Assembly (NCBI GenBank): GCA_021299735.1
Contig: JAJTEM010000006.1
Span: 1 to 64,000, forward strand
Direction of reading: 5' to 3'
From: Burkholderiales bacterium
GTDB lineage: Bacteria; Pseudomonadota; Gammaproteobacteria; Burkholderiales; Burkholderiaceae_B
Length of the DNA stretch: 64,000 bases
Of this stretch, positions 46,429 to 54,546 are shown piece by piece; the first letter of the stretch is position 1, and the number at the start of each line of letters is the position of its first letter. The translations under genes and the position numbers were made by a program. The notes beneath the pieces were generated by a model. The model was given only the letters and a program-made list of their open reading frames with translations, ran no database searches and was not told the origin of the DNA.

Positions 46429-46878
46429 ATGTTCGACATCGCTTTCTCGGAAATGCTTATCATCGCAGTGATCGCGCTGCTGGTGATAGGTCCTGAAAAA
46501 TTACCCAAGGTGGCCAGAACTGTGGGCCATTTGTTGGGCAAGGCCCAGCGTTACGTCAGCGATGTGAAGTCTGAAATTAACCGGGAAATGGAAATTGACG
46601 AGTTGCGAAAGCTGCAGGCAGAAATGCAGGCAGCCGCACGCAAGGTGGAAGGCGATGTTCAGTCCACCATACGCGACACCGAATCGGATTTGAACAAATC
46701 CGTGAAGTCGATTGAAGACGACATTGCGCAGCTGGAAAACAGCAAGCCTGCATCCGTGGCGGCTTCATCATCCACCACTGTCGCACCTCAAACAACCACC
46801 CAGGCCGGTATCACCAAGGCCGAACCGCTTGCGCCAGAACAAGCTGTTGGGCCTAGTCCCAAGGCTGAGACGAAATAA
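46429..46878 (+). CDS. tatB: Twin-arginine translocase subunit TatB
   Basis: A 149-residue protein with [26 protein letters not shown], including the Glu8 and the GPEKLP hinge typical of TatB, a long amphipathic helix and a Pro/Thr/Ala-rich tail. Together with TatC it forms the receptor for twin-arginine signal peptides. Confidence 0.96.
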   Translation: MFDIAFSEMLIIAVIALLVIGPEKLPKVARTVGHLLGKAQRYVSDVKSEINREMEIDELRKLQAEMQAAARKVEGDVQSTIRDTESDLNKSVKSIEDDIAQLENSKPASVAASSSTTVAPQTTTQAGITKAEPLAPEQAVGPSPKAETK

Positions 46879-46893
46879 CAAGGTGCAATCGGA

Positions 46894-47631
46894 ATGAGTC
46901 AGCAAGAGAATTTTGTAAGCCACCTGGTCGAGCTTCGTGATCGACTGTTGCGCGCTGTTGTGGGATTCATTGTGGTTTTTGTCGCCCTAATGGTTTATCC
47001 CGGTGCGGCCCATATTTTCGACCTGTTAGCGCAACCCATTCAAAGTGCCTTGCCTGAGGGCACAAAAATGATTGCCACCGGTGTGATCACGCCTTTCATG
47101 GTGCCAGTCAAATTGACCGCCATGGTGGCCTTTGTCATTTCCCTGCCTATTCTGTTGTATCAGGCTTGGGCCTTTGTTGCGCCAGGTTTGTACCAGCACG
47201 AGAAAAAAATGGCCTTGCCCATTATTTTCTCAAGCACGGTGCTGTTTTTGATTGGCATTGCTTTCTGTCATTTCATTGTGTTTGGCAAGGTGTTTGCATT
47301 CATCAACGACTTCGCACCGCAAAGCATTACCCCAGCGCCAGACATTGAAGCCTACATGAGCTTTGTACTCACCATGTTCATGGCATTCGGCATGACTTTT
47401 GAAGTGCCGATTGTAGTTGTAGTGCTGGTGTATTTGGGAATGGTTAGCGTTGAAAAACTGGTGGAAATTCGCGGCTATGTGATTGTGGCTGCATTCGTTA
47501 TTGCGGCCATTGTGACGCCACCCGATGTGATGTCTCAATTGTTCTTGGCTATTCCAATTTGTATTTTGTACGAGGTCGGAATACTGTTTGCGAAATTAAT
47601 TGGCAAGCAGCGCCAACAAATTATTGAGTAG
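46894..47631 (+). CDS. tatC: Twin-arginine translocase subunit TatC
   Basis: A 245-residue protein with six membrane helices and the signatures HLVELRDRLLRA, PGLYQHEKK and FGMTFEVPIV. One likely client is in this window: the Rieske protein at 49759, whose N-terminus has a twin-arginine pair. Confidence 0.97.
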   Translation: MSQQENFVSHLVELRDRLLRAVVGFIVVFVALMVYPGAAHIFDLLAQPIQSALPEGTKMIATGVITPFMVPVKLTAMVAFVISLPILLYQAWAFVAPGLYQHEKKMALPIIFSSTVLFLIGIAFCHFIVFGKVFAFINDFAPQSITPAPDIEAYMSFVLTMFMAFGMTFEVPIVVVVLVYLGMVSVEKLVEIRGYVIVAAFVIAAIVTPPDVMSQLFLAIPICILYEVGILFAKLIGKQRQQIIE

Positions 47632-47651
47632 TACACACACTGGCCCCCAGG

Positions 47652-47678
47652 AAAGCCCGCTTGTACGCGGGCTTTTTT
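47652..47678. terminator. Bidirectional terminator between tatC and the DegS-like gene
   Basis: AAAGCCCGC and GCGGGCTTTTTT form a nine-base stem around a six-base loop. The T run serves tatC. The other flank has only a short A tract, so it is a weaker terminator for the minus-strand protease gene, whose stop codon lies in the T run. Confidence 0.85.
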
Positions 47679-48828
47679 ACCTTTTGCTAAAGTCCCCTGG
47701 TTTTGGTCTAACCCCGATTTCGATGTTCAATGTTTCGGGTTTGCCGTTGCGCAACAGCTCAACCGATTTGGTTTCGCCCGGTGCATAGCCAGCAATCTGA
47801 TTGAGCATTTGAGTTGTGTCGGTAATTTTTTTGCCATCCAGTTTCAACAAAATATCGCCAACCTTCAGGCCTGCTTTGTCAGCGGGTCCGTCTTTCACAA
47901 TGCCCGCAACTATCACGCCATCCTGTTGTGGCAAGTCAAATGCCGAGGCCAGTTCTTGGGTGATATTTTGTTGTTCTACACCAATGTAGCCCCTGGTCAC
48001 CGTGCCAGTGCGCACAATCTGATTCAACACGCCCTGAACAGTGTTGGCCGGGATGGCAAACCCGATACCCAAGGAGCCCCCGGAGCGGCTGTAAATCGCC
48101 GTGTTAATGCCAAGCAGATTGCCGGCTGTGTCCACCAGCGCGCCACCAGAATTACCAGGGTTGATGGCTGCGTCAGTTTGAATAAAATTTTCGAAGGTAT
48201 TAATACCCACTTGGTTGCGGCCAAGCGCACTTACGATGCCCATGGTAACCGTTTGGCCCACGCCAAAGGGGTTGCCCATGGCCAACACAACATCGCCTAC
48301 TCTCACAGTGTCTTCCGCAGCAAATTTCAGGCTGGGCAAGTTGTCCAGTTTTATTCGAAGCACGGCAAGGTCGGTTTCAGGGTCGGTTCCAACCAGTTCA
48401 GCCTTGGCGGTTCGTCCGTCGTTCAAGCTCACTTCAATTTCATCAGCCGCTTCAACCACATGTTGGTTGGTCACAATCAACCCATCGCTGTTGATTATTA
48501 CTCCCGAACCCATGCTGGAAGCCTGTTCCTGATCTTCAAATTGTTCTTCAAGTTCATCACCAAAAAACTTCCGAATCTCGGGGTCTTCAAAAAATGGGTG
48601 TTTGGGCTGGGCCCCGGCACGCTTGCTGGTAATGATATTGACTACCGCGGGCATCGCTGTGTCCACTGCATGGCGATAGCCTGCCACCCCCTCGGGCTGA
48701 GCGGTTTGGTAGGCGGGCTTTTGAAGCCAGTTGGGTACCCACTCTGGGCGCAATACTTCGGTGATGAAATACAATGCAAGAAGTATGGTCAAGGCCTGAG
48801 CAAAGGTCAGCCAGAGTTTTTTCAACAT
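47677..48828 (-). CDS. DegS-like periplasmic serine endoprotease (HtrA family, one PDZ)
   Basis: A 383-residue protease with an N-terminal membrane anchor (LTFAQALTILLALYFI), a trypsin-like domain and one PDZ domain (about residues 285-375). The triad is visible as His in VTNQHVVEA, Asp in ETDLAVLRI and Ser in NPGNSGGALV. A single PDZ and anchor are the DegS pattern, whose role is to cut anti-sigma factor RseA; DegQ-like roles are possible. The ATG at 48828 is chosen because the longer frame would run over the divergent Nif3 gene. Confidence 0.92.
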   Translation of the reverse strand: MLKKLWLTFAQALTILLALYFITEVLRPEWVPNWLQKPAYQTAQPEGVAGYRHAVDTAMPAVVNIITSKRAGAQPKHPFFEDPEIRKFFGDELEEQFEDQEQASSMGSGVIINSDGLIVTNQHVVEAADEIEVSLNDGRTAKAELVGTDPETDLAVLRIKLDNLPSLKFAAEDTVRVGDVVLAMGNPFGVGQTVTMGIVSALGRNQVGINTFENFIQTDAAINPGNSGGALVDTAGNLLGINTAIYSRSGGSLGIGFAIPANTVQGVLNQIVRTGTVTRGYIGVEQQNITQELASAFDLPQQDGVIVAGIVKDGPADKAGLKVGDILLKLDGKKITDTTQMLNQIAGYAPGETKSVELLRNGKPETLNIEIGVRPKPGDFSKR

Positions 48829-48845
48829 ATCAAAAGTGCAGGGGT

Positions 48846-49613
48846 GTGCCGTTGGCTTCAGTGGATCGGAATGTGCTGGAACATGATTTGCGGGAATTGC
48901 TGGATCAAGCTCGCATGTCAGATTATTGCCCAAATGGGCTGCAGTTGGAAGGCAGGCCCCAGATTCGACGCCTATTGACGGGAGTGACTGCTTCCCGGGC
49001 CTTGATTGAATTGGCCATTGAACTGAATGCCGATGCAATCCTGGTGCATCACGGCCTGATGTGGAAAGGCGATCCGCAGGTGGTTACCGGGTTTCGCAAA
49101 GAGCGGCTGCAATTGGCATTGGCTCACGATTTGAACGTGTTCGCTTATCATTTGCCATTGGATAAACATCCTGAACTGGGGAACAATGCCCAGTTGGGAA
49201 AAATGTTGGGCTGGCCAAGCACCCGTGTGGTGGGCGACAAAGGTCTGATTCACTTGGGTACCCTCGCAAATCCCCAGCCCCTGAGAGCACTGGTTCAGCA
49301 AGTGAGCAGTGTGTTGGGACGCCCTGTGCAAGTAGAGGGTAGCGACAATCCCGAGCGCATGGTCAGCACGGTGGCCTGGTGTACAGGTGGGGCGCCAGGT
49401 TATGTTGAGGAGGCGGCTTTGAATGGTGCAGATTTGTACTTGACCGGTGAGCTGTCGGAGCCTGCTGTGCATGTAGCCCGTGAATGCCATGTCAGCCTGT
49501 TGGGCGCTGGTCACCATGCCACCGAACGCTGTGGCGTAAAAGCCCTGGGCGAGTGGATTGGGCAGCGCTATGGCATTGAGGTGGTGTTTCGGGATTTGTT
49601 TGTCGCGGTTTAG
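48846..49613 (+). CDS. Nif3-like dinuclear metal centre protein (YbgI family)
   Basis: A 255-residue protein with the Nif3 pattern: DYCPNGLQLEG, VHHGLMWKGD, FAYHLPLDKHPELGNN and late GAGHHATERCGV, whose His, Asp and Glu residues bind two metal ions in a hexameric toroid. Sometimes called GTP cyclohydrolase I type 2, but the activity is unproven. The start is GTG at 48846, the only suitable codon before the conserved N-terminus. It is 17 bases from the start of the divergent DegS-like gene. Confidence 0.92.
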   Translation: MPLASVDRNVLEHDLRELLDQARMSDYCPNGLQLEGRPQIRRLLTGVTASRALIELAIELNADAILVHHGLMWKGDPQVVTGFRKERLQLALAHDLNVFAYHLPLDKHPELGNNAQLGKMLGWPSTRVVGDKGLIHLGTLANPQPLRALVQQVSSVLGRPVQVEGSDNPERMVSTVAWCTGGAPGYVEEAALNGADLYLTGELSEPAVHVARECHVSLLGAGHHATERCGVKALGEWIGQRYGIEVVFRDLFVAV

Positions 49614-49758
49614 ATGTTTTCTAATGTATGGATGTAAATGTTTCCGTGCATTCAGCATTTGATGGAAAATCTCCCCAAAACTGTTCCTTGTTTTAAGCTT
49701 GGTGGGGTACAATCTTCGGTTGCATGGATCACTGGATTTCACTTTCGGGGTTATTTTG

Positions 49759-50364
49759 ATGAGCAATAATCAACCTGTAGACAAAGAACGTCGCGTATGG
49801 ATGATCGCTTGCGGCGCGGCGGGTGGTGTGGCTGCTGCGGCAACTGGTGGCGCGTTTCTGACCTCAATGGCACCCTCTGAGCGCGCGAAAGCAGCCGGTG
49901 CGCCCGTTGAGCTTGATATTTCTGGCATGCAGCCAGGCGACATGAAAACCGTCGAATGGCGCGGAAAGCCAGTGTGGGTAGTTCGTCGCGATCCAGCGAT
50001 GCTTGAGGCCCTGCCCAAGTTGAATGACCAATTGGCCGATCCCAACTCCGAACGCAGCCCCGACCAGTTGACCCCCGAGTATGCTCGCAACGTTCATCGC
50101 TCAATCAAGCCTGAATACTTGGTGGCGGTTGGTATTTGCTCGCATCTGGGTTGCTCGCCCTCGGCCCGTTTTGAACCTGGTCCCCAGCCAAGCTTGCCAA
50201 ATGACTGGCAAGGTGGTTTCTTTTGTCCATGCCACGGTTCAACATTTGATCTTGCGGGTCGCGTATACGCTGGCAAGCCTGCCCCGGATAATCTGGAAGT
50301 GCCACCCCACAAATATTTGTCAGACACCAAGTTGTTGATCGGTGTAGACGAGAACAACGCCTGA
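49759..50364 (+). CDS. petA: Ubiquinol-cytochrome c reductase, Rieske iron-sulfur subunit
   Basis: Takes one electron from ubiquinol in cytochrome bc1. The 201-residue protein has a twin-arginine N-terminus (KERRVWMIACGAAGG) that serves as Tat-dependent membrane anchor, and the [2Fe-2S] ligand boxes CSHLGC and CPCHGSTFD. The ATG at 49759 gives the usual N-terminus. First gene of petABC. Confidence 0.97.
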   Translation: MSNNQPVDKERRVWMIACGAAGGVAAAATGGAFLTSMAPSERAKAAGAPVELDISGMQPGDMKTVEWRGKPVWVVRRDPAMLEALPKLNDQLADPNSERSPDQLTPEYARNVHRSIKPEYLVAVGICSHLGCSPSARFEPGPQPSLPNDWQGGFFCPCHGSTFDLAGRVYAGKPAPDNLEVPPHKYLSDTKLLIGVDENNA

Positions 50365-50389
50365 CATCTGAGAGCGAGGAGTAGTAATT

Positions 50390-51655
50390 ATGGCGGCAGA
50401 CAAAAAAGTCGAAACAACAGGTGTGTTGGGCTGGATTGACCAGCGCTTTCCCCTGACCTCGACCTACAAAGCGCATTTGTCCGAGTACTATGCGCCCAAG
50501 AACTTCAACTTCTGGTATTTCTTTGGCTCACTGGCTTTGCTGGTGTTGGTCATCCAGATCGTAACCGGTATTTTTTTGGTTATGCATTACAAGCCCGATG
50601 CGGCGAAGGCATTCCAGTCCGTTGAATACATCATGCGCGATGTGCCATGGGGATGGCTGGTGCGCTACATGCACTCCACAGGCGCTTCCATGTTCTTCGT
50701 GGTGGTTTACCTGCACATGATGCGCGGTCTGTTGTATGGTTCTTATCGCAAACCACGTGAACTCATCTGGATTTTCGGTGTTGCCATCTTCTTGTGCCTG
50801 ATGGCTGAGGCTTTCTTCGGCTACCTGTTGCCATGGGGCCAAATGAGCTACTGGGGCGCACAGGTCATTGTGAACCTCTTCTCCGCAATTCCCGTAATTG
50901 GCCCTGATTTGGCCATTTGGATTCGCGGTGACTATGTGGTTTCCGATGCAACCCTGAACCGTTTCTTCTCCTTCCATGTAATCGCCATTCCGCTGGTGTT
51001 GCTGGGCCTTGTGGCTGCGCACTTGGTGGCATTGCATGAAGTGGGTTCGAACAACCCCGATGGCGTTGAAATCAAGGAAAAGAAAGACGCAAATGGCAAG
51101 CCTTTGGATGGTATTCCATTCCACCCTTACTACACCGTGCACGATATTCTGGGCGTGGGCGTATTCCTGATGGTGTTTTCTGCCATCGTGTTTTTCGCGC
51201 CTGAAATGGGTGGTTACTTCCTGGAATACAACAACTTCATTCCAGCCGATCCGTTGAAAACCCCAGCGCACATTGCGCCAGTATGGTATTTCACACCGTT
51301 TTACTCAATTTTGCGCGCCATTACATTCCCGTTCCTGGGCCTCGACGCCAAGTTCTGGGGTGTGGTGGCCATGGGTGGCGCGGTGGTAATTCTGTTCTTC
51401 CTGCCATGGTTGGACAAGAGCAAGGTGAAGTCAATCCGTTACCGTCCAGCACTGCACAAGTGGATCTACGCTGTGTTCGTGATTAACTTTATCGTGCTGG
51501 GTTACTTGGGTGTGAAGCCACCATCAAGTGTTGGCCAAATCGTTTCCCAGATTGGTACCTTGTATTACTTCCTGTTCTTCCTGGCCATGCCATGGTGGTC
51601 AAAGCTGGGTACATTCAAGCCCGTGCCCGACCGTGTTGTGTTTCAACCGCACTAA
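50390..51655 (+). CDS. petB: Ubiquinol-cytochrome c reductase, cytochrome b subunit
   Basis: A 421-residue integral membrane subunit holding hemes bL and bH and both quinone sites. Eight helices are apparent. Heme-ligand histidines occur in MHSTGASMFFVVVYLHMMRG and FSFHVIAIPLVLLGLVAAHLVALHE; the quinol-oxidation loop is ADPLKTPAHIAPVWYF (PEWY variant PVWY). Full-length b subunit, not split. Confidence 0.97.
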   Translation: MAADKKVETTGVLGWIDQRFPLTSTYKAHLSEYYAPKNFNFWYFFGSLALLVLVIQIVTGIFLVMHYKPDAAKAFQSVEYIMRDVPWGWLVRYMHSTGASMFFVVVYLHMMRGLLYGSYRKPRELIWIFGVAIFLCLMAEAFFGYLLPWGQMSYWGAQVIVNLFSAIPVIGPDLAIWIRGDYVVSDATLNRFFSFHVIAIPLVLLGLVAAHLVALHEVGSNNPDGVEIKEKKDANGKPLDGIPFHPYYTVHDILGVGVFLMVFSAIVFFAPEMGGYFLEYNNFIPADPLKTPAHIAPVWYFTPFYSILRAITFPFLGLDAKFWGVVAMGGAVVILFFLPWLDKSKVKSIRYRPALHKWIYAVFVINFIVLGYLGVKPPSSVGQIVSQIGTLYYFLFFLAMPWWSKLGTFKPVPDRVVFQPH

Positions 51656-51706
51656 TCGTGCGAACTAAGCCTGACTGGTCGACGAATTGGAGAAGATAGG
51701 AATTAA

Positions 51707-52465
51707 ATGATGAAAAAAATACTGGCTTTGCTGGCGCTTGTTCCTTCACTGGTTTTCGGTGCGGGTAGTAATTACCCACTGGACAAGGCGCCCGACCTGA
51801 CGAACGACCTGGCCGCGCTGCAACGCGGTGCCAAGTTGTTCTCCAACTACTGCTTGAATTGCCACTCCGCGGAAAGCATGCGTTACAACCGCTTGCGTGA
51901 CATTGGTTTGACCGATGAGCAGATCAAGGAAAACCTGATGTTCGCCACTGATAACGTGGGCGACACCATGAACATTTCCATGGATCCAAAAGATGCCAAG
52001 AAATGGTTTGGCGCGGCACCTCCCGATTTGTCGCTGATTGCACGTTCACGTGCTTCTTCAAATGGCCCCGGAGCAGATTACATTTACACGTATCTGCGCA
52101 CCTACTACCGTGATCCTTCCAAGCCAACTGGCTGGAACAACATGGCTTTCCCGAACGTGGGTATGCCCCATGTCTTGTGGGAATTGCAGGGTGAGCAGGT
52201 TGCCAAATTCGAAGAAGTACCTTCTGGTCATGGCAAGGAAGGAACGGTTCACAAGTTTGTCGGCTTTGAGGTGAAGAAGCCGGGCAGCCTGACACAGGTG
52301 GAATACGATCAAGCCATGGCTGACCTCACCAGCTTTTTGGTGTTCATGGCGGAACCAGTTCGTGAAGACCGCTTCAAGCTGGGTGTGATCGTGCTGTTGT
52401 TCTTTGGCGTATTCACAATTTTCGCATGGCGTTTGAACGCCGCTTACTGGAAAGACATCAAGTAA
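51707..52465 (+). CDS. petC: Ubiquinol-cytochrome c reductase, cytochrome c1 subunit
   Basis: A 252-residue protein with a signal peptide (MMKKILALLALVPSLVFG), the heme c motif CLNCH near residue 49, the axial-ligand region (NVGDTMNISM), and a C-terminal membrane anchor (LGVIVLLFFGVFTIFAW). Completes the bc1 operon. Confidence 0.97.
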   Translation: MMKKILALLALVPSLVFGAGSNYPLDKAPDLTNDLAALQRGAKLFSNYCLNCHSAESMRYNRLRDIGLTDEQIKENLMFATDNVGDTMNISMDPKDAKKWFGAAPPDLSLIARSRASSNGPGADYIYTYLRTYYRDPSKPTGWNNMAFPNVGMPHVLWELQGEQVAKFEEVPSGHGKEGTVHKFVGFEVKKPGSLTQVEYDQAMADLTSFLVFMAEPVREDRFKLGVIVLLFFGVFTIFAWRLNAAYWKDIK

Positions 52466-52488
52466 GCTGTTTCGCTTAATCATGTACA

Positions 52489-52521
52489 GGCTGGGGTGTT
52501 TGCACGCCCCGGCCATTTTTT
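52489..52521 (+). terminator. Probable terminator after petC
   Basis: GGCTGGGGTG and CACGCCCCGGCC pair with one wobble and a one-base bulge around TTTG, followed by six T residues. It lies 24 bases after the petC stop and 20 bases before the sspA start, so sspA probably depends on read-through or a nearby promoter. Confidence 0.65.
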
Positions 52522-52540
52522 GTTTTGGGATGACAACATT

Positions 52541-53143
52541 ATGATGGTTCTTTACTCTGGAACGACCTGCCCGTTTTCTCAGCGTTGCCGGTTTGTTCTG
52601 CATGAAAAAGGCATGGATTTCGAGATCAAGGACATTGACTTGTTCAATCGGCCTGATGACATCAGTGTGATGAACCCTTACAGCCAGGTTCCAATTCTGG
52701 TTGAGCGTGATCTTATTTTGTACGAGTCAAACATCATTAATGAGTACATTGATGAGCGCTTTCCTCATCCACAACTGATGCCAGCAGACCCGGTGATGCG
52801 TGCCCGTACACGTTTGTTCCTGTTCAATTTTGAGCGTGAATTGTTCCAGCATGTCAGTGTGTTGGAGAAAGCGGGTAACCCAAAGGCAATGGACAAGGCC
52901 AAATCATCAATTCGCGAACAGCTAACACAACTTGCACCTGTGTTTGTGAAAAGCAAGTACATGCTGGGCGAAGATTTCTCAATGTTGGACGTCGCATTGG
53001 CTCCGCTGCTGTGGCGTTTGGAACATTACGGTATTGAACTGCCCAAGTCTGCTGCGCCACTCATGAAGTATGCTGAGCGCATTTTCGCGAAACCTGCATT
53101 TATTGACGCACTCACGCCTTCCGAAAAAGTGATGCGTCGCTAA
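52541..53143 (+). CDS. sspA: Stringent starvation protein A (GST fold)
   Basis: A 200-residue RNA polymerase-associated protein with a glutathione-transferase fold. The thioredoxin-like domain starts MMVLYSGTTCPFSQRCRFVLHEKGMDFE, with PYSQVPILVERDLILYES, then an all-helical domain. SspA helps cells under nutrient and acid stress. The petABC-sspA-sspB order is conserved in Betaproteobacteria and supports the call over a general GST. Confidence 0.93.
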   Translation: MMVLYSGTTCPFSQRCRFVLHEKGMDFEIKDIDLFNRPDDISVMNPYSQVPILVERDLILYESNIINEYIDERFPHPQLMPADPVMRARTRLFLFNFERELFQHVSVLEKAGNPKAMDKAKSSIREQLTQLAPVFVKSKYMLGEDFSMLDVALAPLLWRLEHYGIELPKSAAPLMKYAERIFAKPAFIDALTPSEKVMRR

Positions 53144-53189
53144 CTTGGTACCTATTGAGTAGCCATTCCGAAACGTCGAGGGAAAAGCA

Positions 53190-53729
53190 GTGACAGAAGT
53201 ATCCACAAAGCCTTATTTGATTCGGGCCATTCATGAATGGTGCGTTGACAACGGCTATACGCCTTACCTTGCCGTGGCAGTGAATCAGAAAACCCAAGTG
53301 CCCAAAGAGTTTGTGAAAGCAGGGGAGATCGTGTTGAACGTGTCTCCTTTGGCGACCAATAAGTTGAACCTGGGCAATGCTGCCATTGAGTTTGAGGCTC
53401 GGTTTGGCGGTGTTGTTCGCGAAATCTTTGTGCCGATTGAGCAGGTTAGTGCAATCTATGCACGTGAAAACGGGCACGGCATGGCTTTTGAAGTCACAAA
53501 GCCTTTGGCTGAGATTGAGGGTGATGGTAATGAGGCGGTTCAATTCATTCTTGATGAAGAAGAGCCTGTCTCTACCGATTCTGCTGATAAACCAGCTGGT
53601 TTACGTTCGGTTTCGGGCGCCTCTGAAGATCCTCAACCCTTGTCTGTAACTAAATCAGACAAATCTGATGAAAAAACACCAAAAAAACCCGGGCAGAAGA
53701 AAAAAAATCATCTGACTCGAGTAAAATAG
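53190..53729 (+). CDS. sspB: ClpXP protease specificity-enhancing factor SspB
   Basis: Delivers ssrA-tagged proteins and other substrates to ClpXP. The 179-residue protein has the conserved fold (KPYLIRAIHEWCVDNGYTPYLAV, LNVSPLATNKLNLGN, EARFGGVVREIFVPIEQVSAIYARENG). After it comes a long flexible acidic and lysine-rich tail, the part that docks ClpX. The start is GTG. Follows sspA by 46 bases. Confidence 0.95.
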   Translation: MTEVSTKPYLIRAIHEWCVDNGYTPYLAVAVNQKTQVPKEFVKAGEIVLNVSPLATNKLNLGNAAIEFEARFGGVVREIFVPIEQVSAIYARENGHGMAFEVTKPLAEIEGDGNEAVQFILDEEEPVSTDSADKPAGLRSVSGASEDPQPLSVTKSDKSDEKTPKKPGQKKKNHLTRVK

Positions 53730-53742
53730 TGCTTCTCTTAAG

Positions 53743-53818
53743 TGCCGCTTTAGCTCAGGGGTAGAGCAACCGCCTTGTAAGCGGTAGGTCGTCAGTTCGA
53801 ATCCGACAAGCGGCACCA
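53743..53818 (+). tRNA. tRNA-Thr (anticodon TGT)
   Basis: A 76-base cloverleaf: acceptor GCCGCTT/AAGCGGC with encoded CCA, D arm GCTC..GAGC, anticodon stem ACCGC/GCGGT with loop CTTGTAA giving anticodon TGT, and T arm GTCAG-TTCGAAT-CCGAC. Located 13 bases after sspB. The 3' half is not duplicated in the downstream region, so no island att site is visible. Confidence 0.96.
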
Positions 53819-54100
53819 TCCTTCTCCCGGTTTCTCGGGAAACCTTCCGGTCAGTTTTATCTCCAACACACCGAGTTTTACAACGCTAGTCGTTGTGGCT
53901 TTATGCCCAACTCGTGGGTTACTCATCGACTCGTCACGGCTTAACACACCACTCGTCGTGGGTTACTTGTACCGCACTGAAAACCGCTTGATCCCTTTTT
54001 GAACGAAGTCTTTGCATTCACCCAAGCCCTCCAAAACTAACGGTCGGGTCTTGGGTGTCGCGCATGTTTGTCACCATGGCGCGACCATTGAAGCCTTGTT

Positions 54101-54123
54101 CAAACGGGGCGGTTTTCTTGAAG
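54101..54123 (+). repeat. Inverted repeat, left arm
   Basis: These 23 bases match the reverse complement of 54297-54319 at 21 positions. Weaker similarity continues on the inner side (TGCCGAGTTGCTTTAAACCGG here, TGCCGATTGGGCTTAAAACCAG on the other strand) and on the outer side, so two diverged copies of an element of roughly 100 bases face each other. Confidence 0.75.
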
Positions 54124-54296
54124 TGCAGCCCAAGTAATCCCACTGCCGAGTTGCTTTAAACCGGCGTAGGCGAATCTTCTCCAACCCTTCACTCAAGGCT
54201 GGTTTCGAAGCACAACCGACCTTCGCGTATCTCCATCACCCCAAATATCGCCACTGGTTTTAAGCCCAATCGGCAGCGGTGTTTCGGTCGCTTCGC

Positions 54297-54319
54297 CTTC
54301 AAGAAAACCTGCCCGTTTG
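54297..54319 (-). repeat. Inverted repeat, right arm
   Basis: Partner of 54101-54123, in the opposite orientation and 173 bases away. The whole could fold into a long imperfect hairpin in RNA or single-stranded DNA. Confidence 0.75.
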
Positions 54320-54425
54320 AATTCACCCGCTACGGTCGGCCATAGGCCGGCACCGAGACTCGACCCGATTTTTTGTCGAGCTCGGTGAGTCAGGGTGAAT
54401 ATCAAAAAGGGAAATACAGGTTTTC

Positions 54426-54484
54426 CGGCGAGCGATTGAAATCCCGCCGAGTGGGCAGCAAGAAAGCGGCGAGCGATTGAAATC
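54426..54484 (+). repeat. Two tandem copies of an 18-base repeat, period 41
   Basis: CGGCGAGCGATTGAAATC occurs exactly at 54426-54443 and 54467-54484. A weaker second block GCCGAGYGGGC follows each copy. It ends about 60 bases before the methyltransferase start, so it could hold regulator-binding sites for that gene or be part of the degenerate repeat area. Confidence 0.8.
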
Positions 54485-54546
54485 TGGGCCGAGCGGGCTC
54501 TTAAACCTTTAAACTGTGCGCATTGAATTCACCGCAGCAAACCGCC

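Larger units (their letters stand above)
53819..54546. other. Gene-poor region with degenerate repeats
   Basis: About 730 bases without a convincing gene. It contains a hairpin just after tRNA-Thr (TCCCG...CGGGA at 53825-53840) that may help end that transcript, an 11-base direct repeat CGTGGGTTACT at 53913 and 53957, a diverged inverted pair around 54101 and 54297, and a 41-base tandem repeat near 54426. The 70-codon minus-strand frame at 54193-54405 falls wholly within the repeat area and is not called as a gene. The region may be the decayed remnant of a mobile or repetitive element; this is inference. Confidence 0.6.

Noticed and set aside
47809-48978. 389-codon plus-strand reading frame antisense to the DegS-like gene
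   Set aside because: It covers a protease with complete catalytic motifs on the other strand; the translation has no domain pattern and is a shadow frame.
54193-54405. 70-codon minus-strand reading frame after tRNA-Thr
   Set aside because: No recognisable domain or ribosome binding site, and it lies entirely within the diverged inverted-repeat area; it may be a by-product of the repeat.
54426-54484. Possible minimal CRISPR array (repeat ending in ATTGAAATC)
   Set aside because: Only two 18-base repeats with a 23-base interval, the interval is itself partly repeated, and no cas gene is present.
53743-54546. Genomic island integrated at tRNA-Thr
   Set aside because: No integrase and no repeat of the tRNA 3' end are seen; only degenerate repeats follow, and core-like genes resume after 700 bases.
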